The notes beneath the pieces are model-generated. The model had not been told where the DNA came from and did no database searches. It was given only the letters and a program-made list of their open reading frames with translations. A stretch of 8,359 nucleotides of DNA from Verrucomicrobiia bacterium (GTDB lineage: Bacteria; Verrucomicrobiota; Verrucomicrobiia; Verrucomicrobiales; Akkermansiaceae): positions 1 through 8,359 of the forward strand of contig CANHKJ010000122.1 of NCBI GenBank assembly GCA_947460915.1, written 5' to 3'. Shown here one piece after another: positions 1 to 6,841 of the stretch. A program made the position numbers and the translations under genes. Within the stretch, counting starts at the first letter, position 1. Each line of letters starts with the position of its first letter.

Positions 1-438
1 GCCAAGGATATGGCATCGTCTGGTTTGGGAATCACGATGCAATACCCTGAGCAACGCTGGGATGACCACATGCCCGAATATTATCGCGGTGCACCGACTC
101 TGGTCACCGACGAACAAGGCCGTGAGCGCTGTGTTTCTTGCCAATTGTGCGAATTCATTTGTCCACCAAAAGCCATCAAGATTACTCCGAGCGAAATCCC
201 TACCGATGATCCATGGGCCAAGGTGGAAAAACGTCCGCTCGAATTTGATATCGACATGATTCGCTGCATCTATTGTGGCATGTGCGAGGAAGTTTGCCCC
301 GAGCAAGCGATCTATCTGCGCAAAGATTACCTCATTTCTGGTCTTACCCGTGCCGAAATGGTGCACGACAAGAAAAAACTCTACGAGATCGGCGGCGTGC
401 GCGTTGGACTTGTGAACAAATGGAACGAAATCAAATAA
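1..438 (+). CDS. nuoI: NADH-quinone oxidoreductase subunit I, 3' part (two [4Fe-4S] ferredoxin-type subunit)
   Basis: NuoI is a peripheral-arm subunit of complex I. It holds clusters N6a and N6b, which pass electrons from the NADH-oxidising arm toward the last cluster before quinone. Two classic ferredoxin motifs are visible: CVSCQLCEFICP (first Cys codon at 130) and CIYCGMCEEVCP (first Cys codon at 265), separated by about 34 residues as usual in the family. The N-terminal ITMQYPEQ stretch matches the family's conserved VQYPEE-like segment just after the membrane-associated helix. The reading frame is open from base 1. An ATG at 10 would give 142 residues, but family members are usually 160 to 180 and the lead-in helix is missing, so the true start probably lies upstream and this entry is 5'-partial. 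It ends 36 bases before nuoJ. The identity is secure; only the start is unknown. Confidence 0.95.
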   Translation, partial: AKDMASSGLGITMQYPEQRWDDHMPEYYRGAPTLVTDEQGRERCVSCQLCEFICPPKAIKITPSEIPTDDPWAKVEKRPLEFDIDMIRCIYCGMCEEVCPEQAIYLRKDYLISGLTRAEMVHDKKKLYEIGGVRVGLVNKWNEIK

Positions 439-474
439 CTCCCTTTATTCCTCAGCCTCTAAAAATTTTTCATC

Positions 475-1029
475 ATGCCTCTTCCTATCTTTTGGCTCTT
501 TGCCCTGATCATGCTCTTCGGCGCAGCTGCTGTGGTGCTTTTGCGCAACCCTGTCGCTAGCGCCATGTCGATGGTGGCCTCGTTTGTCGGCCTTGCTGGA
601 CTTTTTGTCGGACTCAATGCCTACTTTGCTGGCATCATCCAAATCCTCGTCTATGCCGGAGCGATCATGGTCTTGTTCATTTTCATCATCATGTTGTTGG
701 ATTTGAATACGGATAAAAAGAAAGCGCCCAAAATGGCTCCGATTCTTGGTGGTTTGGGCATCGTGATTGCATTTACGATCCAACTCATCGGCGTGATTTC
801 CACAACACCTGACAAAACATTGCCAGCCCTCGATCTTCCCGCTGCCGCTGCGAACTTTACTCCTGGCACGCAGATCGCGAAAAATCTTTCCGCGAACTCA
901 CTACCCGATGTCCACTTGATCGGTCAAAGCCTGTTCACCGAATACAATCTGCCGCTGCAAATTCTCGGCGTTCTTTTGCTCGTTGCCACCGTAGGAGTGG
1001 TGGTGCTATCGAAAAAACAATCCAACTAA
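475..1029 (+). CDS. nuoJ: NADH-quinone oxidoreductase subunit J
   Basis: NuoJ (ND6 homologue) is a membrane subunit of about five helices linking the quinone chamber to the proton-pumping arm. The 184 residues match the usual length. The hallmark is the TM3 segment around residues 54-75, including VYAGAIMVLFIF with Tyr60. This region forms the pi-bulge that changes conformation during turnover in other complex I enzymes. A polar loop of roughly residues 110-155 separates TM4 from the last helix, which reads LPLQILGVLLLVATVG. In E. coli the position of Gln162 is a glutamate (AVELASMLLL), so this acidic residue is replaced here. The ATG at 475 starts directly at the first hydrophobic helix. The leader (TTTTTCATC before ATG) has no Shine-Dalgarno match. 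It lies 36 bases after nuoI and 12 before nuoK, consistent with one transcript. Confidence 0.96.
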   Translation: MPLPIFWLFALIMLFGAAAVVLLRNPVASAMSMVASFVGLAGLFVGLNAYFAGIIQILVYAGAIMVLFIFIIMLLDLNTDKKKAPKMAPILGGLGIVIAFTIQLIGVISTTPDKTLPALDLPAAAANFTPGTQIAKNLSANSLPDVHLIGQSLFTEYNLPLQILGVLLLVATVGVVVLSKKQSN

Positions 1030-1041
1030 TTTCCTCATCCC

Positions 1042-1362
1042 ATGCCCACACTCAACCACTACCTGATCGTTGCCGGCCTTCTTTTCGCCATCGGGCTCAC
1101 CGGTGTCGTCATGCGCCGCAATATCATCATCGTGTTCATGTGCCTGGAGCTTATGCTCAGCGCGGCCAACCTCACCTTGATTGCTTTTTCTCGCTTTTAT
1201 CCGAGTGCCAACGGCTTGCCTGACGTGCATGGACAAATGCTGGTGTTTTTCGTTGTCACCGTCGCCGCAGCTGAAGTCGCCGTCGGACTCGCCATCATCG
1301 TCGCACTATATCGCTCGCGCCAGACGATCTACACCGATGAACTCACCACTCTGAAAGGCTAA
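1042..1362 (+). CDS. nuoK: NADH-quinone oxidoreductase subunit K
   Basis: NuoK (ND4L homologue) is a three-helix membrane subunit of complex I. It carries buried glutamates that belong to the hydrophilic axis between the quinone site and the antiporter-like subunits. Both are present: Glu36 in CLELML (TM2) and Glu78 in AAAEVAVGLA (TM3), corresponding to E. coli Glu36 and Glu72. The 106 residues are slightly longer than the 100 of E. coli because of the loop near residues 52-64 (FYPSANGLPDVHG), which is common in non-enterobacterial NuoK. The start at 1042 gives the expected short N-terminus before TM1. The leader TAATTTCCTCATCCC, which includes the nuoJ stop codon, lacks a Shine-Dalgarno sequence. 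The gene sits 12 bases after nuoJ and 13 before nuoL. Confidence 0.97.
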   Translation: MPTLNHYLIVAGLLFAIGLTGVVMRRNIIIVFMCLELMLSAANLTLIAFSRFYPSANGLPDVHGQMLVFFVVTVAAAEVAVGLAIIVALYRSRQTIYTDELTTLKG

Positions 1363-1371
1363 CATTTTTTC
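1360..1371 (+). repeat. Leader element TAACATTTTTTC before nuoL (first copy)
   Basis: TAACATTTTTTC begins with the nuoK stop codon (1360-1362) and ends four bases before the nuoL ATG. The identical 12-mer precedes nuoD at 6830-6841. A related TAACACTTTTCC lies before nuoN (4657-4668), also starting with the preceding stop codon. The elements sit where a Shine-Dalgarno sequence would normally be, but are pyrimidine-rich. A role in initiation is inferred only. Confidence 0.4.
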
Positions 1372-1375
1372 ATTT

Positions 1376-3175
1376 ATGTCACTTCCTTGGATTCTCCTAC
1401 TTCTTCCACTACTCGTTGCAGCAGTGAATTATGTGCTGTTGCAAAAACAACACACGATCGCCGCATTGTTTTCGACAGCCTCTGCGGTCGCGACTTTTGG
1501 CATCGCCTTTAAATTGCTCGGCACCACTACTTCACCCGAATCCTATCAATGGATCAAACTTGGGCCGCTATCACTAGACATCGGTATCACCATCGACAAG
1601 CTTTCCACAGGTATGATGATCGTGGTCACCGGCGTTGGCATGTTGGTGCACATTTTCTCGTTAGCCTACATGAAAGACGATGGTGCCAAGGCTCGCTTTT
1701 TCACAGGGCTTTCCTTGTTCATGTTCTCGATGACGGGCATCGTTTTGGCGAACAACTTCATCATGACCTTCATCTTCTGGGAGTTGGTCGGCTTGAGCTC
1801 GTATCTGCTCATCGGTCACTGGTATCAAAAAGACTCCGCCGCAGATGCCTCGAAAAAAGCCTTCCTCACCAACCGCATCGGTGACTTCGGCCTCATGATC
1901 GGTATCCTTTTGCTCTGGAACATCACTGGCACATTCAGCTTCGGCGAAATGAAATTGCCACCCGATCTTGCAACGGGAGCACTCGTCGCTGCTTTGTTGT
2001 GCATTTTCTGCGGAGCTGTCGGCAAGTCCGCTCAGTTGCCTCTTCACGTGTGGCTTCCCGATGCGATGGAAGGCCCAACACCGGTGTCCGCGCTGATTCA
2101 CGCCGCTACGATGGTCGCCGCTGGTGTTTACATGCTTTTCCGCGTGCAGGTTTCCTTACCTGATTGCTTTGAAAACCAAGCAGGCACGATCATTTCCTGG
2201 GTTGGTGGGATTACCGCACTCGTTGCCGCATTGATGGCTACGCAACAAGACGATATCAAACGCATCCTTGCTTATTCCACTCTCTCCCAACTCGGCTACA
2301 TGGTCATGACCGTCGGGCTCACCGCAGGCGATGCTGGAATGTTCCACCTATTCACCCACGCTTGGTTCAAGGCGCTATTATTCCTTGGTTCGGGTGCCGT
2401 GATCTATGCTTGCCACCACGAACAAGACATTTGGAAAATGGGCGGTCTGTTGAAAAAAATGCCCATCACTGGCATTACCTTTTTCCTTGGTTACGCTGCA
2501 CTGATCGCTGTTCCTTTTGTAACCTCAGGCTTTTGGTCGAAAGAAGAAATTCTCTCCGCCGCCTTTGAACATAACAAAGCCCTTTTCTGGATCGCCGTGT
2601 TTGTGGCATTCCTCACGACCTTCTACATGACACGCCTGTTCGTCGTCGCCTTCCTTGGCAAAACCAAGAGCGACAATGCCGATCACGCGCATGAAGTTGG
2701 GCCGCTGATGTATGTGCCGCTGGTGCTGCTCGCGGCAATGGCATTGCTTTCCGCTACGAAACTAGGCGGCCTGGATCTTGCCAAGACACTTTCCGCCATT
2801 CGTCCGCATCATCATGAGCATCCAACGATCGTGCTCGCAGCCTCGATCGGCACCTTGGTTCTTGGATTGCTTGCAGGTTTTTTCATCTACAACGGCAAAG
2901 AAAAAGACCCACTCAATTTCCCCGTTTTCCGCAATCGCTTTTACATCGACGGACTCTACGACAATTTCATCGTCAAGTATTTCCAAGACGCCTTTGCCGC
3001 GATCGTGCATTTCTTTGACGAACTGTTCATCAACGGTTTGCTCGTTGGCGGTCTCTCACGCGGTGCGCAAGGCATCGGACTCCTCATCCGCCGCATGCAA
3101 TCAGGCAACCTGCAAACCTACGCTGCATTCCTCGGTCTCGGCGTACTGGTGATCATTTATCTGATTGTTTTCTGA
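1376..3175 (+). CDS. nuoL: NADH-quinone oxidoreductase subunit L (distal antiporter-like proton pump)
   Basis: NuoL (ND5 homologue) is the distal antiporter-like subunit of the membrane arm and carries the long lateral helix. The 599 residues are close to the 613 of E. coli. Conserved proton-channel residues are intact: Glu136 in FWELVGLSSYLL (TM5), Lys217 in VGKSAQLPLHVWLPDA (TM7), the following GPTPVSALIHAATM block, Lys332 in HAWFKALLFL (TM8-9 region), and Lys389 in FWSKEEIL (TM12). After about residue 500 the protein continues into the characteristic C-terminal extension (DGLYDNFIVKYF, then GNLQTYAAFLGLGV), as expected for the lateral helix and final TM helix. A His-rich loop lies at residues 478-482 (HHHEH). 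No frameshift is seen. The ATG at 1376 follows a TAACATTTTTTCATTT leader that begins with the nuoK stop codon; there is no Shine-Dalgarno match. Confidence 0.98.
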   Translation: MSLPWILLLLPLLVAAVNYVLLQKQHTIAALFSTASAVATFGIAFKLLGTTTSPESYQWIKLGPLSLDIGITIDKLSTGMMIVVTGVGMLVHIFSLAYMKDDGAKARFFTGLSLFMFSMTGIVLANNFIMTFIFWELVGLSSYLLIGHWYQKDSAADASKKAFLTNRIGDFGLMIGILLLWNITGTFSFGEMKLPPDLATGALVAALLCIFCGAVGKSAQLPLHVWLPDAMEGPTPVSALIHAATMVAAGVYMLFRVQVSLPDCFENQAGTIISWVGGITALVAALMATQQDDIKRILAYSTLSQLGYMVMTVGLTAGDAGMFHLFTHAWFKALLFLGSGAVIYACHHEQDIWKMGGLLKKMPITGITFFLGYAALIAVPFVTSGFWSKEEILSAAFEHNKALFWIAVFVAFLTTFYMTRLFVVAFLGKTKSDNADHAHEVGPLMYVPLVLLAAMALLSATKLGGLDLAKTLSAIRPHHHEHPTIVLAASIGTLVLGLLAGFFIYNGKEKDPLNFPVFRNRFYIDGLYDNFIVKYFQDAFAAIVHFFDELFINGLLVGGLSRGAQGIGLLIRRMQSGNLQTYAAFLGLGVLVIIYLIVF

Positions 3176-3213
3176 TCTGAATTTTCTGCGACTCCATCTT
3201 TTTTATACCAACC

Positions 3214-4659
3214 ATGTCATCGATCCTATTTCTCATTCCTTTCCTCGCGGCGATTGCCATCATCTTTGGCTCGCCGGCACGACTGACAGCTCGTGTTGCG
3301 GGTATTGCCACTCTGGTAATTGGTCTCTACGCGGCCTACACTTGGCAGTGCGAGTGCTGGACATCATCTGTCTCCGTTTTGCTTACACCGTCGCTGGACT
3401 TGGCATTCGGATTTCTGAATGGCACATCAGCGATCATGGTCGCACTCTCAGTGATCGTTTTAGCAGCAGCTGTTTTTTCCGGCAAAGCACCCGAGGGACG
3501 CGAGAAATTGTACTACGCATCGAGCTTGCTCATTGCTGCAGGTGCTATCGGAGCATTCATCTCAACCAACTTGTTTTTCTTCTACGCCTTCCACGAATTG
3601 GCGCTGATTCCCACATTCCTGATGATCGGCCTGCTTGGTCGCGGTAGCCGCAAGGAAATCGCTTGGAAAATCACTGTCTATCTCGGCGTGGGTTCGCTGA
3701 TTTTGTTGGCTGGTCTGGTTTGGTTGGCTCGTGAATGCGGCACTTACAACATCATCGAAATGCTGAAACAGTCGCAGGAAATCGATCACACCACTCAAAA
3801 ATCCATCGCAGCCCTACTGATCATCGGATTCGGCACGCTCGTTTCCCTGTTCCCTTTCCATTCATGGGCAGCACCAGCCTATGCCAGTGCTCCCGCGCCT
3901 ACTGCCATGCTGCACGCTGGTGTGTTGAAAAAATTCGGCCTTTACGGTTTGCTGCAACTCGCCGTACCCCTCGTGCCTGTGGGCATGAACGCTTGGCTTA
4001 CACCGTTGTTGGTGTTGCTATTGGGTAACATCTTGTGGGTCGGATTTGTGACCATCAATCAAAAGCGCATCGACGGCATGCTCGGTCATTCCTCGGTGAT
4101 GCACATGGGCTACATTTTCCTCGCCATCGCCGCTTTGATCGCCTCGAAACACGCAGGTGTAGACAATCCCTACGCCATTCCTGCCGCATCCGTCTTGATG
4201 TTTGCGCACGGTATTTCGATTGCCATGCTTTTCGGCTTAGCCGATCGCATCGAGCGCAGCACCGGCACCTTAGACCTCGCCGACCTCGGAGGTTTGGCCA
4301 AACCCGCACCGCGTCTGGCATTTCTCTTCGGCATCGCCGGTATGGCATCACTCGGACTTCCTGGACTCGCCAATTTCTCGGGTGAAGTGATGGTGTTCCT
4401 CTCCGGATTTTTTGGTCGCAGCGCGGGCGGCCCGCTCGGTCCTGTGCAAATCGCCACGATCCTCTCACTCTGGGGTGTGGTCATGAGCGCCGTGTATGTG
4501 CTTCGCGCCTTCCGCAAAACATTCCAAGGTCCCACGGTCAATAGCACCGTCAATGCCACCGACATCCCAATCATGGAACAAATTCCCGCCTTATTGTTGG
4601 CCGCAGCGTTGCTGGTCGTCGGTATGTATCCCAACATCTTGGTGAACCTCTTACACTAA
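3214..4659 (+). CDS. nuoM: NADH-quinone oxidoreductase subunit M, divergent form lacking the TM7 lysine
   Basis: NuoM (ND4 homologue) is the middle antiporter-like membrane subunit of complex I, with about 14 helices. The 481 residues compare with 509 in E. coli. Retained landmarks are Glu128 in FHELALIP (TM5), His216 in FPFHSW, Lys240 in HAGVLKKFGLYGLL (TM8), His297 in HMGYIF, His332 in FAHGIS, and Glu391 in NFSGEVM (TM12). The TM7 motif is altered: where E. coli reads GFAIKVPMVPLHGWLPDA, this protein reads GFGTLVSLFPFHSWAAPA, so the channel lysine (E. coli Lys234) becomes Leu209 (codon 3838-3840). The conserved GVDG motif near the N-terminal third is also replaced (GFLNGTS, residues 66-72). 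An extra lysine (Lys239) precedes Lys240. Position between nuoL and nuoN, with gaps of 38 and 13 bases, fixes the identity. Whether this is a recognised NuoM subgroup cannot be settled from the sequence alone. Confidence 0.95.
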   Translation: MSSILFLIPFLAAIAIIFGSPARLTARVAGIATLVIGLYAAYTWQCECWTSSVSVLLTPSLDLAFGFLNGTSAIMVALSVIVLAAAVFSGKAPEGREKLYYASSLLIAAGAIGAFISTNLFFFYAFHELALIPTFLMIGLLGRGSRKEIAWKITVYLGVGSLILLAGLVWLARECGTYNIIEMLKQSQEIDHTTQKSIAALLIIGFGTLVSLFPFHSWAAPAYASAPAPTAMLHAGVLKKFGLYGLLQLAVPLVPVGMNAWLTPLLVLLLGNILWVGFVTINQKRIDGMLGHSSVMHMGYIFLAIAALIASKHAGVDNPYAIPAASVLMFAHGISIAMLFGLADRIERSTGTLDLADLGGLAKPAPRLAFLFGIAGMASLGLPGLANFSGEVMVFLSGFFGRSAGGPLGPVQIATILSLWGVVMSAVYVLRAFRKTFQGPTVNSTVNATDIPIMEQIPALLLAAALLVVGMYPNILVNLLH

Positions 4660-4672
4660 CACTTTTCCTATC

Positions 4673-6154
4673 ATGCCCGCTTATTATCTCGAAGCTCTCA
4701 CGGTCACGCTCGGCATCCTTTTGCTAGTTGCGGAAGCCTTTGTCCCCAGCAAAAGCAAAACTTGGATCGGTCTCGCCGGCATTGTCGGCCTGCTCCTTGT
4801 CCTTGCTCTCACCTTCCGCGCCATTGGTCCCGATAATGCCGCCGAAGGCAAATCCTGGGCCAAGTATGCGCTCTGGGATCTCTACAAATTCGATGCCGCT
4901 GCACGATTCTACAAAATCATGGCTTTGGTCACGGCGATTTTCGTGTTAATCTTGGCAGTCGATTACCGCTCGGTGCTGGCCAAATTTTCGGCCGACAAAG
5001 GCTCAGAAGAAGGAACGGGTGAATACTACTCGCTGATCATCATTGCCACCGCCGCAATGACGTGGATGGCATCCGCCAAAAACCTTGCGTTCCTATTTGT
5101 TTCGCTCGAGTTGCTCACCGTCACATTTTACATCCTCGTCGCCTTCATGAAGCGCAACGTTGGTTCGCTCGAAGCGGGAGTGAAATACCTCATCCTCGGC
5201 GCGCTTTCGACTGGTTTCCTCGTTTACGGCATCGCTTGGATTTATGGTGCTACGGGTTCTCTTGATCTTGCTCAAATTACCTTGGCAGCTGGTTACGAAG
5301 GCACTCCCGGCACACCGCTGCTTTTCGGAGTTGCACTCGTGATCATTGCACTCGGCTTCAAGGTAGGTGCTGCCCCGATGCATTTCTGGATTCCGGATGT
5401 TTATCAAGGTGCCCCCACCCCGACTACAGCGTTCCTGTCGATCGGTTCAAAGGCCGCAGGATTCATGGCGCTGATCAGCTTTCTCGCCCCGTTTTCGCAT
5501 ACCCCCTATGCGGGGAAAATTTTCTCTGCCTTGGTGATCCTCGCTTGCATAACGCTGATCATCGGGAACTTCGGCGCGATTCCACAAAACAACTTCAAGC
5601 GCCTACTCGCCTATTCATCGATCGCCAATGCCGGCTTCATCCTGCTCGCCATCGCGGCCAATCGCACTGGCGAAGACGGTCTTTCGTCCGCCAAAATCGT
5701 CGGATTCTACCTCGCCAGCTACCTGATCATGACGATGGCCGCATTTTTCATCCTCAACATCATCCGTGTGCAAAGTGGCAGCGATAACATCGACGCGCTC
5801 GACGGCCTAGCCAAGCGCAACCCGATCCTCGCTGTTGCTACGACCGTGATCATGGCCTCTCTCGCCGGTGTGCCACTTACTGTTGGATTCCTCGGAAAAT
5901 TCTTCGTCTTCCAGGCAGCCATGGCCTCGCAGATGTGGATTCCCGTGATCATTGCCGCCATCGCTGCCGCCGCAGGATTTTACTACTATTTCAAAGTCCT
6001 ACGAGCCATCTGGTGGAATGCGCCGAACCAGAAAGAGCCCGTTCCCTTCGACTCCACATCCATTTTTTCCTTCGCTCTCACAATACTCACCGTCGCCATT
6101 TTGGTCTTCGGCGTCTGGCAACAACCACTAATGAATCTGCTAAAAGGCCTATAA
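4673..6154 (+). CDS. nuoN: NADH-quinone oxidoreductase subunit N
   Basis: NuoN (ND2 homologue) is the antiporter-like membrane subunit closest to NuoK and the quinone arm. The 493 residues and about 14 predicted helices fit the bacterial family (485 in E. coli). The charged channel residues are present: Glu146 in SLELLTVTFYILVA (TM5), Lys230 in GFKVGAAPMHFWIPDVYQGAP (TM7), Lys260 in IGSKAAGF (TM8), and Lys409 in GFLGKFFVF (TM12). A loop at about residues 50-75 and 105-117 is longer and more charged than the surrounding helices. The ATG at 4673 lies 13 bases after the nuoM stop, within a TAACACTTTTCCTATC leader without a Shine-Dalgarno match. In most bacteria nuoN closes the nuo operon; here 48 bases later a toxin-antitoxin pair begins and nuoD follows it. 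Confidence 0.97.
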   Translation: MPAYYLEALTVTLGILLLVAEAFVPSKSKTWIGLAGIVGLLLVLALTFRAIGPDNAAEGKSWAKYALWDLYKFDAAARFYKIMALVTAIFVLILAVDYRSVLAKFSADKGSEEGTGEYYSLIIIATAAMTWMASAKNLAFLFVSLELLTVTFYILVAFMKRNVGSLEAGVKYLILGALSTGFLVYGIAWIYGATGSLDLAQITLAAGYEGTPGTPLLFGVALVIIALGFKVGAAPMHFWIPDVYQGAPTPTTAFLSIGSKAAGFMALISFLAPFSHTPYAGKIFSALVILACITLIIGNFGAIPQNNFKRLLAYSSIANAGFILLAIAANRTGEDGLSSAKIVGFYLASYLIMTMAAFFILNIIRVQSGSDNIDALDGLAKRNPILAVATTVIMASLAGVPLTVGFLGKFFVFQAAMASQMWIPVIIAAIAAAAGFYYYFKVLRAIWWNAPNQKEPVPFDSTSIFSFALTILTVAILVFGVWQQPLMNLLKGL

Positions 6155-6167
6155 ATTGTATTTTTTA

Positions 6168-6196
6168 TTGACAAAAATCAGGAAAAGTACTATTTT
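6168..6196 (+). promoter_or_regulatory. Candidate sigma70-type promoter for vapBC, placing the start at the vapB ATG
   Basis: A perfect -35 hexamer TTGACA (6168-6173) is followed after exactly 17 bases by TATTTT (6191-6196), a 4 of 6 match to the -10 consensus. An alternative -10, TACTAT (6188-6193), has only 14 bases of spacing. The region is much more AT-rich than its surroundings. A start about seven bases after the -10 falls at about 6203, the A of the vapB start codon, so the transcript would be leaderless or nearly so. This would let vapBC, and possibly nuoD, be transcribed independently of the nuo promoter. The motif match is seen directly; activity and start point are inferred. Confidence 0.6.
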
Positions 6197-6199
6197 TCC
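6181..6199. repeat. Inverted repeat overlapping the vapBC promoter, possible autoregulatory operator
   Basis: GGAAAA (6181-6186) and TTTTCC (6194-6199) form a perfect 6-base inverted repeat around a 7-base spacer (GTACTAT). It covers the proposed -10 element and ends four bases before the vapB ATG. VapB antitoxins and VapBC complexes typically repress their own promoter by binding inverted repeats in this position, so this is a reasonable operator candidate. The arms are AT-rich and short, so chance is not excluded. It is not a convincing terminator for nuoN because the stem is weak and contains only two G-C pairs. Confidence 0.4.
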
Positions 6200-6202
6200 C
6201 GC

Positions 6203-6409
6203 ATGAAAATCACCATCGACATTGACGAGAAACTTTTACAAGACGCCATGATCCTTACGGGAGAACGGAAGAAGGGTCCTGCCGTGGTCAAAGCTGCCAG
6301 CCAATACATCAAGCGCGAGATGTCGAAAAAATTTGGTCACATGCTCAGAGAGGGTGAATTTGGCGATTATCCCCTCACGAACGAAGAACTGGAAGATTTT
6401 GATCGATAA
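6203..6409 (+). CDS. vapB: VapB-type antitoxin (ribbon-helix-helix, DUF2191-like)
   Basis: This small protein of 68 residues resembles the VapB antitoxin family typified by an N-terminal M(R/K)TTIDID strand. Residues 2-8 (KITIDID) would form the DNA-binding beta-strand, followed by helix 1 (about 9-20, EKLLQDAMILTG) and helix 2 (about 24-40, with AVVKAASQYIKRE), which is the ribbon-helix-helix dimer fold. The C-terminal tail is acidic (NEELEDFDR) and is the part expected to wrap around and inhibit the toxin. It is followed after a single base by the PIN-domain toxin gene, the normal antitoxin-first order, which supports translational coupling. The ATG at 6203 is the only sensible start; the promoter and inverted repeat directly before it suggest autoregulation. 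The symbol is by family and context; orthology to a characterised VapB is not established. Confidence 0.88.
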   Translation: MKITIDIDEKLLQDAMILTGERKKGPAVVKAASQYIKREMSKKFGHMLREGEFGDYPLTNEELEDFDR

Positions 6410-6410
6410 C

Positions 6411-6827
6411 ATGGTACTAGTTGATACAAGCGTATGGATCGAGGCGAGCCGCCGTGACGGCAGGCAGGAGGTGAAACTCGGCCTGCAAGGACTGCTGGAT
6501 GTCTATGAAGCTACCTTGTGCGGACCTGTGGAAATGGAGTTTCTCGGTGGTGCTCGCCCACAAGAACGCGATCGTTTACAGGCCTGGTGCAACATTTTGC
6601 CCTATCACCGCTCGGACCAAAAGATCTGGCGCAAGGCGGCGACCAATTTTAGCTTATTGCGCTCCAAAGGAGTTCATGCTCCATGGAACGACGTGCTGAT
6701 TGCCACCATCGCTCGTGAAGCGACTTGCCGCATCTACACCTGTGACAAGCACTTTGAGCTCATGGCTCCTGTTCTACAACTCATGCTTTACACACCCAGC
6801 TACCTCGGTGGCTACAACGAATTCTAA
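6411..6827 (+). CDS. vapC: VapC-type PIN-domain ribonuclease toxin
   Basis: VapC toxins are PIN-fold, metal-dependent ribonucleases that cut specific RNAs, often tRNA or rRNA, and stop translation when the antitoxin is lost. This 138-residue protein has the expected acidic residues: Asp5 in MVLVDTSVWIE, Glu43 in EMEFLGGAR, Asp94 in PWNDVLIATIA, and Asp112 in TCDKHFELMA. The length is typical and all four metal-binding positions are retained, so the toxin looks intact. An earlier in-frame ATG at 6333 would add 26 residues inside vapB; the start at 6411 is preferred because PIN domains begin right before the VDTS motif and because it lies one base after the vapB stop. No Shine-Dalgarno sequence is close to it, consistent with coupling to vapB translation. 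It ends 21 bases before nuoD. The RNA target cannot be read from the sequence. Confidence 0.92.
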   Translation: MVLVDTSVWIEASRRDGRQEVKLGLQGLLDVYEATLCGPVEMEFLGGARPQERDRLQAWCNILPYHRSDQKIWRKAATNFSLLRSKGVHAPWNDVLIATIAREATCRIYTCDKHFELMAPVLQLMLYTPSYLGGYNEF

Positions 6828-6829
6828 CC

Positions 6830-6841
6830 TAACATTTTTTC
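6830..6841 (+). repeat. Leader element TAACATTTTTTC before nuoD (second copy)
   Basis: This is an exact copy of the 12-mer in front of nuoL, located seven bases before the nuoD ATG. Here its TAA does not terminate a gene: the vapC stop is at 6825-6827, just before it. That could mean the element is a retained nuoD leader from before vapBC arrived, with its TAA once ending the gene upstream. This history is inferred. Confidence 0.4.

Noticed and set aside
1661..2101. 146-codon minus-strand frame opposite nuoL
   Set aside because: It is antisense to the most conserved portion of NuoL and has no recognisable motif.
2798..2823. His-rich loop in NuoL as a metal-binding novelty
   Set aside because: His-rich stretches in this late loop of NuoL are plausible ordinary variation, and no further metal-site pattern is visible.
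3165..3647. 160-codon plus-strand frame overlapping the start of nuoM
   Set aside because: It is out of frame with the clear NuoM sequence and rich in Arg, Cys, His and Ser in a pattern typical of a shifted reading of a membrane-protein gene.
6155..6202. Intrinsic terminator after nuoN
   Set aside because: The T-run at 6161-6166 is not preceded by a stable GC-rich stem; the region is better explained as the vapBC promoter.
6333..6410. Longer VapC beginning at ATG 6333
   Set aside because: The extra 26 residues overlap vapB out of frame and do not resemble a PIN-domain N-terminus; the VDTS motif directly follows ATG 6411.
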